From contig NZ_PVYW01000023.1 in the NCBI RefSeq assembly GCF_003001675.1, positions 62,001-126,000 of the forward strand: a stretch of DNA of 64,000 nt. The letters are read 5' to 3'. Below the pieces are notes generated by a model. The model made no database searches. It had not been told where the DNA came from and saw only the letters and a program-made list of their open reading frames with translations. Made by a program: the position numbers and the translations under genes. Position 1 is the stretch's first letter, and every line of letters begins with the position of its first letter. The DNA comes from Cohnella sp. SGD-V74. Its GTDB lineage: Bacteria > Bacillota > Bacilli > Paenibacillales > Paenibacillaceae. Positions 16,036 through 26,190 of this stretch are shown here, piece after piece.

Positions 16036-17124
16036 TTAACCGTTGCGGCTCTGGAAATCGCGCATGAAGCCGACCAGCGCTTGCACGTTTTCCGGAGGAA
16101 CGGCATTGTAGATCGACGCTCTCAAGCCGCCGACGCTGCGATGGCCTTTCAAGCCGACGAAGCCTTGCGCTTCGGATTCCTTCGCGAACTGCTTCTCCAG
16201 CTCTTCCGTCGCCAGACGGAAGGTCACGTTCATGATCGAACGGCTGCCGGCTTCCGCGAAGCCACGATAGAAGCCTCCGCTCGAATCGATCGTATCGTAC
16301 AGAAGGTTCGCCTTCTCGCGATTGCGGGCTTCCATGCCGTTCGCCCCGCCGTTCGCCTTCACCCATTTCAGCACTTCGCCCGCCATATAGATTGCGAACG
16401 TAGGAGGCGTATTGTAGAGCGAATCGGCCTTCGCGTGCGTAGCGTAACGCAGCATCGTCGGCACGGCGCCTTCGGGCTTGGCGATCAGATCCTCGCGGAT
16501 AATGACGATCGTCACGCCGGATGGGCCGAGGTTCTTCTGCGCGCCGGCATAGATCAAGCCGAATTTCGACACGTCGATCGGACGGCACAGAATGTCGCTC
16601 GACATATCCCCGATCAGCGGCACGCTGCCCGTATCCGGATAATCCGACCATTGCGTGCCCTCGATCGTCTCGTTGGAAGTCAGATGCACGTAAGCCGCGT
16701 TGCCCGGCACCTTCAATTCCTCCGCCGACGGGATACGCTTGTACGAATCAGCTTCCGACGAGGCCGCGATCGCGACTTCCCCGAACAGCTTCGCTTCCTC
16801 GATCGCCTTCGTCGCCCAGCTTCCCGTTGCCACGTAAGCTGCCGTCGTACCCGCGCGAAGCAGGTTCAGCGGAATCATGGCGAACTGCGTGCTGGCTCCG
16901 CCTTGAACGAACAATACTTTGTAGCCTTCCGGAATTGCCAACAGCTCGCGCAGCAGCGTTTCCGTCTCATAATGAACCTTCTCGTAGATCGCTCCCCGAT
17001 GAGACATCTCCATCAAGGACATGCCGCTGTCCCCGTATTCGACAAATTGCTTCTGAGCGTTCTCCAGTACTTCGAGCGGCAATGCCGCCGGGCCGGCGTT
17101 AAAATTGTATGCGCGGTTGGCCAT
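16036..17124 (-). CDS. serC: Phosphoserine aminotransferase
   Basis: 362 residues. PLP enzyme converting 3-phosphohydroxypyruvate and glutamate into phosphoserine for serine synthesis; it can also act in pyridoxal phosphate synthesis. It starts NFNAGPAALPLEVLE as in the whole family, with the phosphate-binding QGGASTQF and the PLP lysine in YAGAQKNLGPSG. The C-terminal GHRSVGGLRASIYNA is also typical. AAGGTGG precedes ATG. It is a single gene between its own terminator and a 214-base spacer after the glutamine synthetase terminator. Not odd in any visible way. Confidence 0.97.
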   Translation of the reverse strand: MANRAYNFNAGPAALPLEVLENAQKQFVEYGDSGMSLMEMSHRGAIYEKVHYETETLLRELLAIPEGYKVLFVQGGASTQFAMIPLNLLRAGTTAAYVATGSWATKAIEEAKLFGEVAIAASSEADSYKRIPSAEELKVPGNAAYVHLTSNETIEGTQWSDYPDTGSVPLIGDMSSDILCRPIDVSKFGLIYAGAQKNLGPSGVTIVIIREDLIAKPEGAVPTMLRYATHAKADSLYNTPPTFAIYMAGEVLKWVKANGGANGMEARNREKANLLYDTIDSSGGFYRGFAEAGSRSIMNVTFRLATEELEKQFAKESEAQGFVGLKGHRSVGGLRASIYNAVPPENVQALVGFMRDFQSRNG

Positions 17125-17275
17125 CTCGTCCCCACCTTGTCTGAAATCATAATAGGCTAATCATATCAGAGCTTTACTCCGCTCGGCAACCTTTATCCGT
17201 CGATATTCACCGAATGTTCGACTAAATTCCGAACGAAAGCGATATCAACTTCTATAAACCTTCGGTTTTCGACAC

Positions 17276-17314
17276 ATCAAAACGCAGCCTCCACCCCGAA
17301 GGATGAAGGCTGCG
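17276..17314 (-). terminator. Terminator of glnA
   Basis: CGCAGCCT and AGGCTGCG pair with a 16-base loop partly closed by further pairs, and AAAA on the plus strand gives a short U-tract leftward. It is 25 bases past the glnA stop. Confidence 0.65.
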
Positions 17315-17338
17315 ACGCTTGCCGTATCGATTATAGAA

Positions 17339-18763
<1,425 letters not shown>

Positions 18764-18842
18764 TTGAATTTCCTCCCCATTTCCGAACATTAAGTTCTTA
18801 AAACCGATCTAATGTTCAAGTTTTCACCGAACTTATGAAGTT

Positions 18843-18871
18843 ATTATAAAACTCTCCTATAGGAGCGTCAA
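18843..18871 (-). promoter_or_regulatory. Sigma-A promoter of glnA
   Basis: On the minus strand TTGACG (18866-18871), a 17-base spacer and TATAAT (18843-18848). The spacer contains the palindrome CTCCTATAGGAG. The start of transcription would be near 18836, about 73 bases before the ATG. Confidence 0.8.
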
Positions 18872-18899
18872 TACTTATGTCAGGTATTTTTTGCGCTTG

Positions 18900-18916
18900 T
18901 GTTAGCAATTCTTACA
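18900..18916. promoter_or_regulatory. GlnR/TnrA box upstream of glnA
   Basis: TGTTAGCAATTCTTACA matches TGTNA-N7-TNACA at every fixed position. It is centred about 72 bases upstream of the predicted start of transcription. A single half-site TGTCA at 18878-18882 lies between it and the promoter. Nitrogen control by GlnR or TnrA is inferred from the motif. Confidence 0.75.
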
Positions 18917-19168
18917 ACTTCAATAATTGTTCATAAATATTGGTCTATTATGAGGGTTAGACAAGGCTGATTCATGAATGCGCTTACGCGCTAAAACCCG
19001 TAAATACCTTACATCACCCCTATTCGGCACCCCGACTAACCGATTATTTTCCGGAAACATGTTTTCCCCGTCAGTTTCTCTCCCGCCGCCAATTGTTCTC
19101 GTTTTCCGAACGAACCGTACAATTCGCAATACCTGACAAGCCGTCCGCTCTCATTGTTGATTTCCGTC

Positions 19169-19217
19169 AAAAAAAGAGCCGAACGTCCCCGGAATTCCGG
19201 GCAACGATCGACTCTCT
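19169..19217 (-). terminator. Terminator of aroF
   Basis: A long imperfect hairpin around CCCGGAATTCCGGG, closed by AGAG/CTCT pairs, with seven A at 19169-19175 as the U-tract source. It starts 16 bases past the aroF stop. The rest of the 469-base gap before glnA's start holds the glnA regulatory region and nothing else I can identify. Confidence 0.85.
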
Positions 19218-19232
19218 CTTTATAGAAGCGAT

Positions 19233-20294
19233 TTATTTGATCCAGGTTGCGAACGCTTCGGCCGGCTCCTTCGCCGTATCGAACTTCTTGCCGAGAAGCG
19301 GAGCGAGCTGCTCCAGTTCCTTCAGCAGATTGGCGAATTGATCCGGGAACAGCGACTGAACGCCGTCTCCCGTCGCCGAATTGTCCGGGTCGGTGTGCAT
19401 TTCGATAATCAGGCCGTTCGCTCCTGCCGCTACGGAAGCTTTCGTCATCGTCTCGACGAGCTCGCGGCGGCCTGTCGCATGGCTCGGGTCGGCGATAACC
19501 GGAAGGTGGGACAGCTGCTGGATGACCGGGATCGCCGCCAAATCGAACGTGTTGCGCGTGTACGTCTCGAACGTGCGGATGCCGCGCTCGCAGAGCATGA
19601 CGTTCGGGTTGCCGCCGGCCAGAATGTACTCGGCCGCATTCAGCCACTCGTCGTAGGTTGCGCTGAATCCGCGCTTGAGCAGTACGGGATTCTGGATCGT
19701 TCCCAGCTTGCGCAGCAAGTCGAAGTTCTGCATGTTGCGCGTTCCGACCTGCATAATGTCGGCGTACTCGGCGCACACGTCCACGAACTCCGGCGCCATG
19801 ACTTCGGTAATCGTCACGAGCCCGTACTTGTCTCCCGCTTCCTTCATCCACTTGAGCCCTTCGATGCCGATGCCCTGGAAGCTGTAAGGTCCCGTCCGCG
19901 GCTTGAACGCGCCTCCGCGAAGCACTTGGCCGCCCGCAGCCTTGACCAGTCTGGCGATTTCGTCGATCTGCTCCGGCGTCTCCACCGCGCAAGGCCCGCC
20001 CATCACGACGAGGTTGTCGCCGCCGATCTTCACGCCCTTAATCTCGATAATGGTGTCGTCCGGATGGAAATCCCGGCTTGCGAGCTTATACGACTTCGAA
20101 ATTTTAATGACGTTCTCTACGCCCTTCATCGAACGAATATGTTCGGCAAGCGACGGCTCGGCTTTGCCGATAATGCCGATGACGGTCCGGTCGGTTCCAC
20201 GGGACACGTGCGCTTGCACGCCGGATTGCTCAATGTAACGTACGATTTCGTTAATTCTTTCTTCTGCGATATGAGGGGAAGTAATGACGATCAT
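19233..20294 (-). CDS. aroF: DAHP synthase (type I beta) with N-terminal regulatory domain
   Basis: 353 residues from the ATG at 20294 with AGGAG ten bases upstream; an upstream GTG at 20303 sits too close to that site. It condenses phosphoenolpyruvate and erythrose 4-phosphate, the first step of the shikimate pathway. Residues 1-70 are the ferredoxin-like feedback domain seen in Thermotoga ([19 protein letters not shown]), the rest the barrel: [44 protein letters not shown], and DPSHATGRR. Unlike Bacillus subtilis there is no chorismate mutase domain. It has its own promoter and a repeat-containing leader. Confidence 0.95.
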   Translation of the reverse strand: MIVITSPHIAEERINEIVRYIEQSGVQAHVSRGTDRTVIGIIGKAEPSLAEHIRSMKGVENVIKISKSYKLASRDFHPDDTIIEIKGVKIGGDNLVVMGGPCAVETPEQIDEIARLVKAAGGQVLRGGAFKPRTGPYSFQGIGIEGLKWMKEAGDKYGLVTITEVMAPEFVDVCAEYADIMQVGTRNMQNFDLLRKLGTIQNPVLLKRGFSATYDEWLNAAEYILAGGNPNVMLCERGIRTFETYTRNTFDLAAIPVIQQLSHLPVIADPSHATGRRELVETMTKASVAAGANGLIIEMHTDPDNSATGDGVQSLFPDQFANLLKELEQLAPLLGKKFDTAKEPAEAFATWIK

Positions 20295-20319
20295 GACGTT
20301 CACTCTCCTGAATATATTA

Positions 20320-20348
20320 ACGCGTATACGCTGTGACGCTTATACGCT
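20320..20348. promoter_or_regulatory. Direct-repeat operator candidate in the aroF leader
   Basis: ACGCGTATACGCT (20320-20332) and ACGCTTATACGCT (20336-20348) are 13-base direct repeats with one mismatch and a 16-base period. The first contains the palindrome GCGTATACGC. They lie between the predicted start of transcription and the aroF start codon, a position fitting a repressor site. Confidence 0.5.
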
Positions 20349-20364
20349 TTTAAGCACTAAAGTA

Positions 20365-20393
20365 AATATAGAGGATAAAAAGCCCTATGTCAA
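20365..20393 (-). promoter_or_regulatory. Sigma-A promoter of aroF, embedded in the preceding terminator
   Basis: On the minus strand TTGACA (20388-20393), a 17-base spacer and TATATT (20365-20370). The -35 hexamer belongs to the descending arm of the hairpin that terminates the upstream DUF2062 gene, and the spacer is its U-tract. Confidence 0.8.
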
Positions 20394-20416
20394 CCCCCGA
20401 AGTGACATAGGGCTTT
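20378..20416 (-). terminator. Terminator of the DUF2062 gene
   Basis: AAAGCCCTATGTCA and TGACATAGGGCTTT form a perfect 14-base stem with a 10-base loop. On the leftward transcript the stem is followed by UUUUAUCC. It shares bases with the aroF promoter. Confidence 0.85.
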
Positions 20417-20490
20417 GATTCTCGGCACGAGTTCGTCGTCTTAGCTTGCGGCGAATACGGCTTGCGCGAACCGTCGGCCGGCGCTTGACC

Positions 20491-20976
20491 TCACGCTTCC
20501 AAGCGGGCGCGAATCAGCTTGCGCTTGTCTTTGCGCTTCGCTTTGTAGGCATTCAAGCTGTAACGAATCAGAAAGAAGCACAGCAGCCCGAGCAGAGCGC
20601 CGTCCACCATTCCTCCGACGATCAGCTTCAGATTCGTCAGCAGCAGATGGTTGATCCATTCCGGCACGATCGGAAGATGAATGCTGAGATGCTTCGGCAA
20701 GATCCAGCCGCCCACCTTGGAGTTCGGGTACATCATCGGAATGTAGATCACCTTGCCGATGACGAAGCCGATCAGCGCCGCCGGCAAGTTGCCTCTCAGC
20801 AGCAGGCAGAGCGGGAAGATGAGCACGAACGCGACTCCCAGCGTCGGCAGCGTGAACATTTCCACGGCAATGCCGATCGCAAAACCCATCGCTACGATAG
20901 AAGCGCCGCCTTTTGCCCTCAACAGCAGGATATACTTATATTTCAGCCAACGAACAAGCGAGTGTAGGCGACGCAT
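20491..20976 (-). CDS. DUF2062 membrane protein
   Basis: 161 residues with three or four hydrophobic segments. The family core is visible in SIVAMGFAIGIAVEMFTLPTLG and PAALIGFVIGKVIYIPMMY. The protein ends with a very basic tail (AYKAKRKDKRKLIRARLEA). DUF2062 members are membrane proteins of unknown role, sometimes fused to glycosyltransferases. It is on the same strand as ispH, 41 bases downstream of it, so the two may be co-transcribed and end at the hairpin at 20378-20416. Confidence 0.85.
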   Translation of the reverse strand: MRRLHSLVRWLKYKYILLLRAKGGASIVAMGFAIGIAVEMFTLPTLGVAFVLIFPLCLLLRGNLPAALIGFVIGKVIYIPMMYPNSKVGGWILPKHLSIHLPIVPEWINHLLLTNLKLIVGGMVDGALLGLLCFFLIRYSLNAYKAKRKDKRKLIRARLEA

Positions 20977-21017
20977 AGGATGCTCCTTCCATGACGCAGA
21001 CGGCCGCGAAGCCGCCC

Positions 21018-21977
21018 TTACTGACTCGTCTCTGCCGATTTGACCTTGACGTTCGGCAACAGCTTGTTCGGATTAACGGTCCGCTTGATCGGCCATGTCG
21101 ACGGGTCCGAGGAGTCGAACTGCTCGATATAGGCGATTACTTCCTTCGTCAGAGCCGTCGGCGTGGACGCACCGGACGTGACCGCAACCCGTTCGAGCCC
21201 TTGCAGCCATTCCTGCTTGATCTCGGACACGTCCGCCACGCGATAGGCAGGAACGCCCGCGATCTCCTGGGAAACCTGGGCCAGACGGTTGGAGTTGTTG
21301 CTGCGCGGATCGCCGACGACGATGCACAGCTGCGCTTCCCCCGCTTGACCGGCTACGGCTTCCTGACGGACCTGCGTGGCAAGGCAAATCTCGTTGTGGA
21401 TTTCCGCGGTCGGAAATCTCGCCAGAAGCAGCGACATCAGATGCCGGATATCCCACTGGGACATCGTCGTCTGATTCGTAATGATGATTCTCTCCGTATC
21501 CAGCTCCAGCTTCTCGATATCGTCTTCCCTCTCGATCAAGTGCACGTGACCGGGAGCGATGCCGATCGCGCCTTCGGGTTCGGGATGGTTTTTTTTGCCG
21601 ATGTAGATGACCTCGAAGCCTTCGCCGACCTTCTCCCGAATCAGATCGTGCGTCTTCGTTACGTCCGGGCATGTCGCGTCGACGACCGTCAGGCCCTTCT
21701 CCTTCGCCCGCCGGCGGACTTCGGGAGACACTCCGTGAGCCGTGAAGATGACGGTGCCTTGGTCGATCTGCTCCAGAATATCGAGCCGATTGTGGCCGTC
21801 GAGCGTAATGATTCCTTCATCCTTGAAAGCTTCCGTTACATGACTATTATGGACAATCATTCCCAATATATAAATCGGCCTGGGCAAATCCAGATTTCTT
21901 GCCGTCTGAAGCGCCAGCACCATGGCATCGACCACGCCGTAACAGTAGCCTCTCGGCGATATTTTCACGACTTGCAT
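21018..21977 (-). CDS. ispH: 4-hydroxy-3-methylbut-2-enyl diphosphate reductase
   Basis: 319 residues. Last step of the MEP isoprenoid pathway: reductive dehydroxylation of HMBPP to IPP and DMAPP by an iron-sulfur enzyme. The three cluster cysteines are Cys12 (RGYCYGV), Cys103 (DATCPDV) and Cys198 (NEICLAT). The substrate-binding FTAHGVSP and [12 protein letters not shown] are also intact. The protein is longer at the C-terminus than the Escherichia form by a few residues. It is cytosolic and upstream of the DUF2062 gene on the same strand. Confidence 0.97.
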   Translation of the reverse strand: MQVVKISPRGYCYGVVDAMVLALQTARNLDLPRPIYILGMIVHNSHVTEAFKDEGIITLDGHNRLDILEQIDQGTVIFTAHGVSPEVRRRAKEKGLTVVDATCPDVTKTHDLIREKVGEGFEVIYIGKKNHPEPEGAIGIAPGHVHLIEREDDIEKLELDTERIIITNQTTMSQWDIRHLMSLLLARFPTAEIHNEICLATQVRQEAVAGQAGEAQLCIVVGDPRSNNSNRLAQVSQEIAGVPAYRVADVSEIKQEWLQGLERVAVTSGASTPTALTKEVIAYIEQFDSSDPSTWPIKRTVNPNKLLPNVKVKSAETSQ

Positions 21978-22107
21978 TGTCTGCGCCCGCTTTCTCGCCC
22001 TTCATTGTTCAGCGACCTGTCAACAGGTCCTAAGTCGTGGGCGGTCCGACTCTACGTATCTATTATAGCCTATTCGGGATACAGGGGAAAGGAGCGGTCC
22101 CGGAACG

Positions 22108-22137
22108 AAAAAGAAGACGCCCGCGCCGGTCGTCTTC
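22108..22137 (-). terminator. Terminator of the two-component operon
   Basis: GAAGACG and CGTCTTC pair around a GC-rich loop that can itself close partly, and AAAAA at 22108-22112 gives the U-tract. It is about 20 bases after the histidine kinase stop. Confidence 0.75.
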
Positions 22138-22159
22138 CTGGAAATTATGCGAGATGCCG

Positions 22160-23683
22160 TCAGGCTTCGTCTCCTTGCTGTACGGGCAGCCACACCGTAA
22201 ACACCGTTCCTTCGCTCAGCCTCGTCCGCACCTCGATCCGGGCGTGGTGCATGTCGGCGATCCATTTGGCGATCGACAGTCCGAGCCCCGTGCCCGAAGT
22301 TTCGCCTCGCGAGACGTCCACGCGATAGAACCGTTCGAATATATGCGGCACCTCGTCCGCCGCGATGCCGATGCCGGTATCGGCCACGGACAGCCCGATC
22401 ATATTGTCCCGACGCGCCGCGTACAGACGAACAACGCCGGAAGGCGTGTACTTGAAGCCGTTCTCGATCAGAATAAACAGAAGCTGCAGCAAATAATCGC
22501 GATTGCCCCGCACCCTGACGCCGTCGAGCGCCTCCAGCGGCCCGACCGCCCACTCCGCCTTCCGCGGCAGGAAAGCCGCTCTTCTCGCCGCTTCCTCCGC
22601 GAGGGGACGCAGCTCCACGTCGCTCATCTCCATCACGTAGCCGGCATCCGCCCTCGCGAGCGACAGCAGATGGTTGACCAGTCCGCTCATGCGCCTGGCT
22701 TCGTCGGCAATATCGCGAATGGACTCGAGCGACATGCCGCGTTTCTCGGTCTCCGACAGGGCCGATGCGGATGGCGCCGACAGGGTGTCAGTTCCCTCTG
22801 AACCCGGCTGTTCCGCCTCCTCGCTCGACCAGATCTTCTCGAGCAAGTCGACGTTGCCCCGGATCGTCGTCAGCGGCGTCCGCAGCTCGTGCGACGCGTC
22901 GGAGACGAAGCGCCTCTGGGCCGCATTGGAGTCCTCCAGGTTTTTGTACGCCCGCTCCACGCCCGACAGCATCGCGTTCAGCGTATCGGTCAGCCGGCCG
23001 ATCTCGTCGTTCGGCTTCTCCCGCGGGATTCTCAGACTCAGCTCCGACCCGCTCTGGATGCGCTCCGCCGCTTCGGTGACGCGGTTAATCGGCATCAGCG
23101 CCTTGCGCGAGAGGAACATGCCGAGCAGGAAGGCGGCGATCAGGCCGGCTGCTCCGGCGAACCAGAGGATCGAGCGCAGCTGGTGCAGCAACTGCTCTTC
23201 CCGCCCTGTCCAAGCTCCGACTTGAAGCAGCCCGACTACGGTATCGCTGTAGAGGATAGGCTTTTCCAGCACGATAAAAGGAACTCCCTCGATCTCGCGA
23301 TTCACGAAAGCGTACTTGTCGGAGCTTACCTCATTCTGTCTAGGAAACGAAAATGTCAGTTCCGGCCTATTCGCCGAAGGACGCATATTTGGAGTTTTGT
23401 CGTCGACAACCCCAGTGATCGTTGGCGTGTAGTTGACGATTTGAATAAAGAATGAGTTGTAGTCGATCGCGCTTCTCAGTACTCCGCTTAGATTAACCCC
23501 TTGCCCCATTCTGCCTTGACTCGTCATTCTGACCTGGGTCTCTTCGCTAATACGCTTCAGTTGATCCTTCAACGATGACATCGTATTGTTTTGCACGATT
23601 CCGTAAATAATGACGCCGAAAGCGACCAAAGTTACCGCCAGCAGCCCCGAATACCACAAAGTCAACCGCAGCCGGATGGACAT
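22160..23683 (-). CDS. HAMP-domain sensor histidine kinase, partner of the adjacent regulator
   Basis: 507 residues. There is a membrane segment at about 10-30, an extracellular sensor region to about 175, a second segment (AGAAGLIAAFLLGMFLS), then HAMP (ALMPINRVTEAAERI), HisKA with the phosphoacceptor in FVSDASHELRTPLTTIRGN, a low-complexity insertion rich in Glu, Gly and Ser (about residues 300-320), and an HATPase with GLGLSIAKWI. Three bases separate it from the response regulator. HtrA immediately upstream suggests it senses envelope or secretion stress like CssS, but the sensor region itself is not diagnostic. Confidence 0.93.
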   Translation of the reverse strand: MSIRLRLTLWYSGLLAVTLVAFGVIIYGIVQNNTMSSLKDQLKRISEETQVRMTSQGRMGQGVNLSGVLRSAIDYNSFFIQIVNYTPTITGVVDDKTPNMRPSANRPELTFSFPRQNEVSSDKYAFVNREIEGVPFIVLEKPILYSDTVVGLLQVGAWTGREEQLLHQLRSILWFAGAAGLIAAFLLGMFLSRKALMPINRVTEAAERIQSGSELSLRIPREKPNDEIGRLTDTLNAMLSGVERAYKNLEDSNAAQRRFVSDASHELRTPLTTIRGNVDLLEKIWSSEEAEQPGSEGTDTLSAPSASALSETEKRGMSLESIRDIADEARRMSGLVNHLLSLARADAGYVMEMSDVELRPLAEEAARRAAFLPRKAEWAVGPLEALDGVRVRGNRDYLLQLLFILIENGFKYTPSGVVRLYAARRDNMIGLSVADTGIGIAADEVPHIFERFYRVDVSRGETSGTGLGLSIAKWIADMHHARIEVRTRLSEGTVFTVWLPVQQGDEA

Positions 23684-23685
23684 GC

Positions 23686-24372
23686 TCAGCTGTCTCCCTT
23701 CAGGACGTACCCGGCTCCTCTGACGGTTTGAATCAGCCTTTTCTCCCCGTTCTCTTCGAGCTTCTGCCTGAGCATCGCGACGTACACTTCAAGCACGTTG
23801 GATTCCCCGCTGTAATCGTAGCCCCATATTCTCTCCATGATCAGATCGCGCGACAGCACGCGCTTCGGATTTTGCAGGAACAGATGCAGCAGGTCGAACT
23901 CCTTGGCCGTCAGCTCGATGCGGCGCTCTCCGCGCATAATCTCGCGGCCGTCCACGTCCATGACCAAGTCCTCGTAGCGGAACTGGCCGCCCTCCTCGGT
24001 TCTGTCCGACCGCCTGCGAAGCAGCGCCCTGACGCGGGCCATCAGCTCCTCAAGCGCGAACGGCTTGACCAGATAATCGTCGGCGCCCAGATCCAGCCCG
24101 CGCACTCTATCCGATACTTCATCCTTGGCGGTCAGCAGCAGTATCGGGGAGACGATGCCCGCCTCACGCAGTCTTCTGCACACTTCCCAGCCGTCCATCT
24201 TCGGCATCATCACATCGAGAATGACCAGATCGGCCGGCTTCTGTCCAATCAGCTTCAGCCCCTCGGAACCGTCCGAAGCCGTCATTACCTCATAGCCCTC
24301 GAACGCCAGACTGCGACGCAGCAGCGCCGTTATTTTCTCGTCGTCGTCAATTACTGCAATACGGGGTCTCAT
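23686..24372 (-). CDS. OmpR/PhoB-family response regulator
   Basis: 228 residues: receiver domain (acidic pair in VIDDDEKI, phosphorylated Asp in LVILDVMMPKMDGWE, Lys in DYLVKPF) followed by a winged-helix domain with LTAKEFDLLHLFLQNP and RVLSRDLIMERIWGYDYSGESNVLEVYVAMLRQKLE. GAGGAGGAC stands before ATG. It is 74 bases after htrA and 3 bases before the kinase gene. A CssR-like role, activating htrA through the direct repeats at 26009-26025, is inferred from gene order only. Confidence 0.95.
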   Translation of the reverse strand: MRPRIAVIDDDEKITALLRRSLAFEGYEVMTASDGSEGLKLIGQKPADLVILDVMMPKMDGWEVCRRLREAGIVSPILLLTAKDEVSDRVRGLDLGADDYLVKPFALEELMARVRALLRRRSDRTEEGGQFRYEDLVMDVDGREIMRGERRIELTAKEFDLLHLFLQNPKRVLSRDLIMERIWGYDYSGESNVLEVYVAMLRQKLEENGEKRLIQTVRGAGYVLKGDS

Positions 24373-24396
24373 AGGGAACGTCCTCCTCTACCGACG

Positions 24397-24427
24397 AGAG
24401 CGGGAACCCGAATCGGTCTCCCGCTCT
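24397..24427. other. Intercistronic hairpin between htrA and the regulator gene
   Basis: AGAGCGGGA and TCCCGCTCT form a perfect 9-base stem with a 13-base loop. No U-tract follows in the leftward direction, so it is more likely an mRNA-processing or stability element separating htrA from the two regulatory genes than a terminator. Confidence 0.45.
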
Positions 24428-24446
24428 ATCCAACTTATAGCTTACT

Positions 24447-25934
24447 TTACTGCTGAACGTTGAATTCGTTCTTGTCGCCGATCTCGACGATGATTTCCAC
24501 TTCCTTGCCTCCGCGAAGCACGTCGAGCGTCGCCTTGGCGCCAACTTCTTTTTTCTGGATGGCCGCGATCAATTCGTCTTTGTTCTTGTACGCCGTGCCG
24601 TCCATGCCGGTAATGACGTCGTACTGCCGCAGATCGCCTCTGTAGGCCGGGGAGTTGAAAATAACCTCGCGCACGAACGAGCCTTTCGTCTCTTTGTCGA
24701 TGCCCAACTGCTGGGCGATCTCTTCGTTCACGTCCATCAGAGTCGCGCCGATGAAAGGTACGGGCTTCTGCGGAATTTTCGTGTTCGTCTTCAGGTTCTC
24801 CAGCACTTCGGTAATCGTGCTCGTCGGAATCGCGAACCCGATGCCTTGAGCCTGCGTGCTGACCGCCGTATTGATGCCGATGACTTCACCGCTCAGGTTC
24901 AGCAGCGGCCCTCCCGAGTTGCCAGGGTTAATCGAAGCGTCCGTCTGCAGCAGGTGCTGGTATTTACGCGTGCTGCCGCTGCTGTCTTGGATCGTGATCT
25001 CGCGTTCGTTGGAGCTGAGCACGCCGACCGTGATCGTATGCTCGAAGCCGACGGGGTTGCCGATCGCGACGACCCAGTCCCCCATGTTCATGCTGCTCGA
25101 GTCGCCGAGCTTCAGCGTCGGGAAATCGTTGCCTTCGATTTTCAGCACGGCCAGATCCAGCTCAGGACTCGTGCCGAGCAGCTTGGCGGTGTACGGCTCG
25201 TTGTGGCCTTCGACCGTAACTTTAATTTGATCCGCGCCTTCGATGACGTGCTGGTTCGTCAAAATATAGCCGGTCGAGTCGAACAGGAAACCCGAGCCCA
25301 TGCCGCTCTCCTGCAAGTCGCCCTCGCCTTCGCCGCCTCGGTTGCTTCTATAATTGTCGCCGAAGAACTGGCGGAAAAACTCATCCTCCCAAGTCGAGCC
25401 TTGGCGGGCCTTCGCGTAGGTTTCAACTTTGACGACCGCCGGAGAAGCTTGCTCGAATATTTTGGCGATGTTGTTCGGCCGGACGACGTCCTCGGTGTTG
25501 TTCACCGGGTTGTTAACCGGCTTCGCCGTCGTGTTCTGCGCCTGCGGCGTTCCGCCGAACAGCTCGCCCGTAAACCAATTTTGCCGATCCGCCGTATACA
25601 TCAAGGCGCCGACGACGATGACGCCCGCCAGGAACGAGGCGAAGATCGCGCGGAACGATGTCCTGCGCGGAGGCTTGGCGTTCCAGTCGCTCCTGGCCGC
25701 TCCCCCGGATACGGTGAACGGCCGATATTCTTTCGTCGCGGACGGCGCGACTTCCACGACGCCGGGCGCCTCTTCCCTCGGAGTCTCGTCCGCGTACGGA
25801 CGGCCTGCGCCGCCGAACGGGCCGAACGTGTACGGCTCCGCGTCTCTGCGCGTCTCCCCGTAAGGATCGTCGCGCTTCTCTCCTTCGTATGTGAATCCCT
25901 GCGGTTGTTCCGGTTTTTTGTTTTCGTCTTCCAT
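24447..25934 (-). CDS. HtrA/DegP-type membrane-anchored serine protease
   Basis: 495 residues from the ATG at 25934 with GGGAGG 8 bases upstream; the longer frame to 26006 lacks a ribosome site. A long acidic cytosolic N-terminus (about 1-90) precedes one membrane helix (SFLAGVIVVGALMYTA). The trypsin-like domain outside the membrane has the triad His229 (TNQHVIEG), Asp260 (ELDLAVLK) and Ser340 (INPGNSGGPL). A PDZ domain fills about 385-490. It degrades or refolds misfolded secreted proteins. First gene of a likely htrA-regulator-kinase unit, like htrB next to cssRS in Bacillus. Confidence 0.95.
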   Translation of the reverse strand: MEDENKKPEQPQGFTYEGEKRDDPYGETRRDAEPYTFGPFGGAGRPYADETPREEAPGVVEVAPSATKEYRPFTVSGGAARSDWNAKPPRRTSFRAIFASFLAGVIVVGALMYTADRQNWFTGELFGGTPQAQNTTAKPVNNPVNNTEDVVRPNNIAKIFEQASPAVVKVETYAKARQGSTWEDEFFRQFFGDNYRSNRGGEGEGDLQESGMGSGFLFDSTGYILTNQHVIEGADQIKVTVEGHNEPYTAKLLGTSPELDLAVLKIEGNDFPTLKLGDSSSMNMGDWVVAIGNPVGFEHTITVGVLSSNEREITIQDSSGSTRKYQHLLQTDASINPGNSGGPLLNLSGEVIGINTAVSTQAQGIGFAIPTSTITEVLENLKTNTKIPQKPVPFIGATLMDVNEEIAQQLGIDKETKGSFVREVIFNSPAYRGDLRQYDVITGMDGTAYKNKDELIAAIQKKEVGAKATLDVLRGGKEVEIIVEIGDKNEFNVQQ

Positions 25935-25992
25935 AGGAATTACCTCCCTCGCGCAGCCTTGGCGGCTGTCGCCGTTCTGATCTTGTATCCGT

Positions 25993-26025
25993 ATCATAAA
26001 CTCCATTCCTTAAAACTATCTTAAA
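25993..26025 (-). promoter_or_regulatory. Candidate regulator-dependent promoter of htrA
   Basis: On the minus strand two TTTAAG hexamers start 11 bases apart (26020-26025 and 26009-26014), the helical-turn spacing used by OmpR-family regulators, followed by a TATGAT -10 (25993-25998). The -35 position (AGATAG) is poor, as expected for an activated promoter. Confidence 0.45.
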
Positions 26026-26065
26026 CGGAAATGAAGACGAAGTAAAAGTCGCAGCAAAAACTCAA

Positions 26066-26084
26066 GCAAAAACGCCTTCGGCGT
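26066..26084 (-). terminator. Second hairpin downstream of the yugN-like gene
   Basis: ACGCC and GGCGT form a short stem with a 3-base loop, and the leftward transcript then has five U. It would back up the larger terminator at 26114-26159. Confidence 0.5.
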
Positions 26085-26113
26085 CCCCTGGACGATGAAT
26101 GCGTTTTGTCGGT

Positions 26114-26159
26114 TGAAAAAGGTGCATGCGTCTCCTTCGCGAGAAGATCGCATGCACCT
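26114..26159 (-). terminator. Terminator of the yugN-like gene
   Basis: AGGTGCATGCG and CGCATGCACCT form a perfect 11-base stem; TTTTTC follows on the leftward transcript. It is 32 bases past the stop. Confidence 0.8.
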
Positions 26160-26190
26160 CTTGCGGCCGCGACTTATTCGCAGCCTGTTG

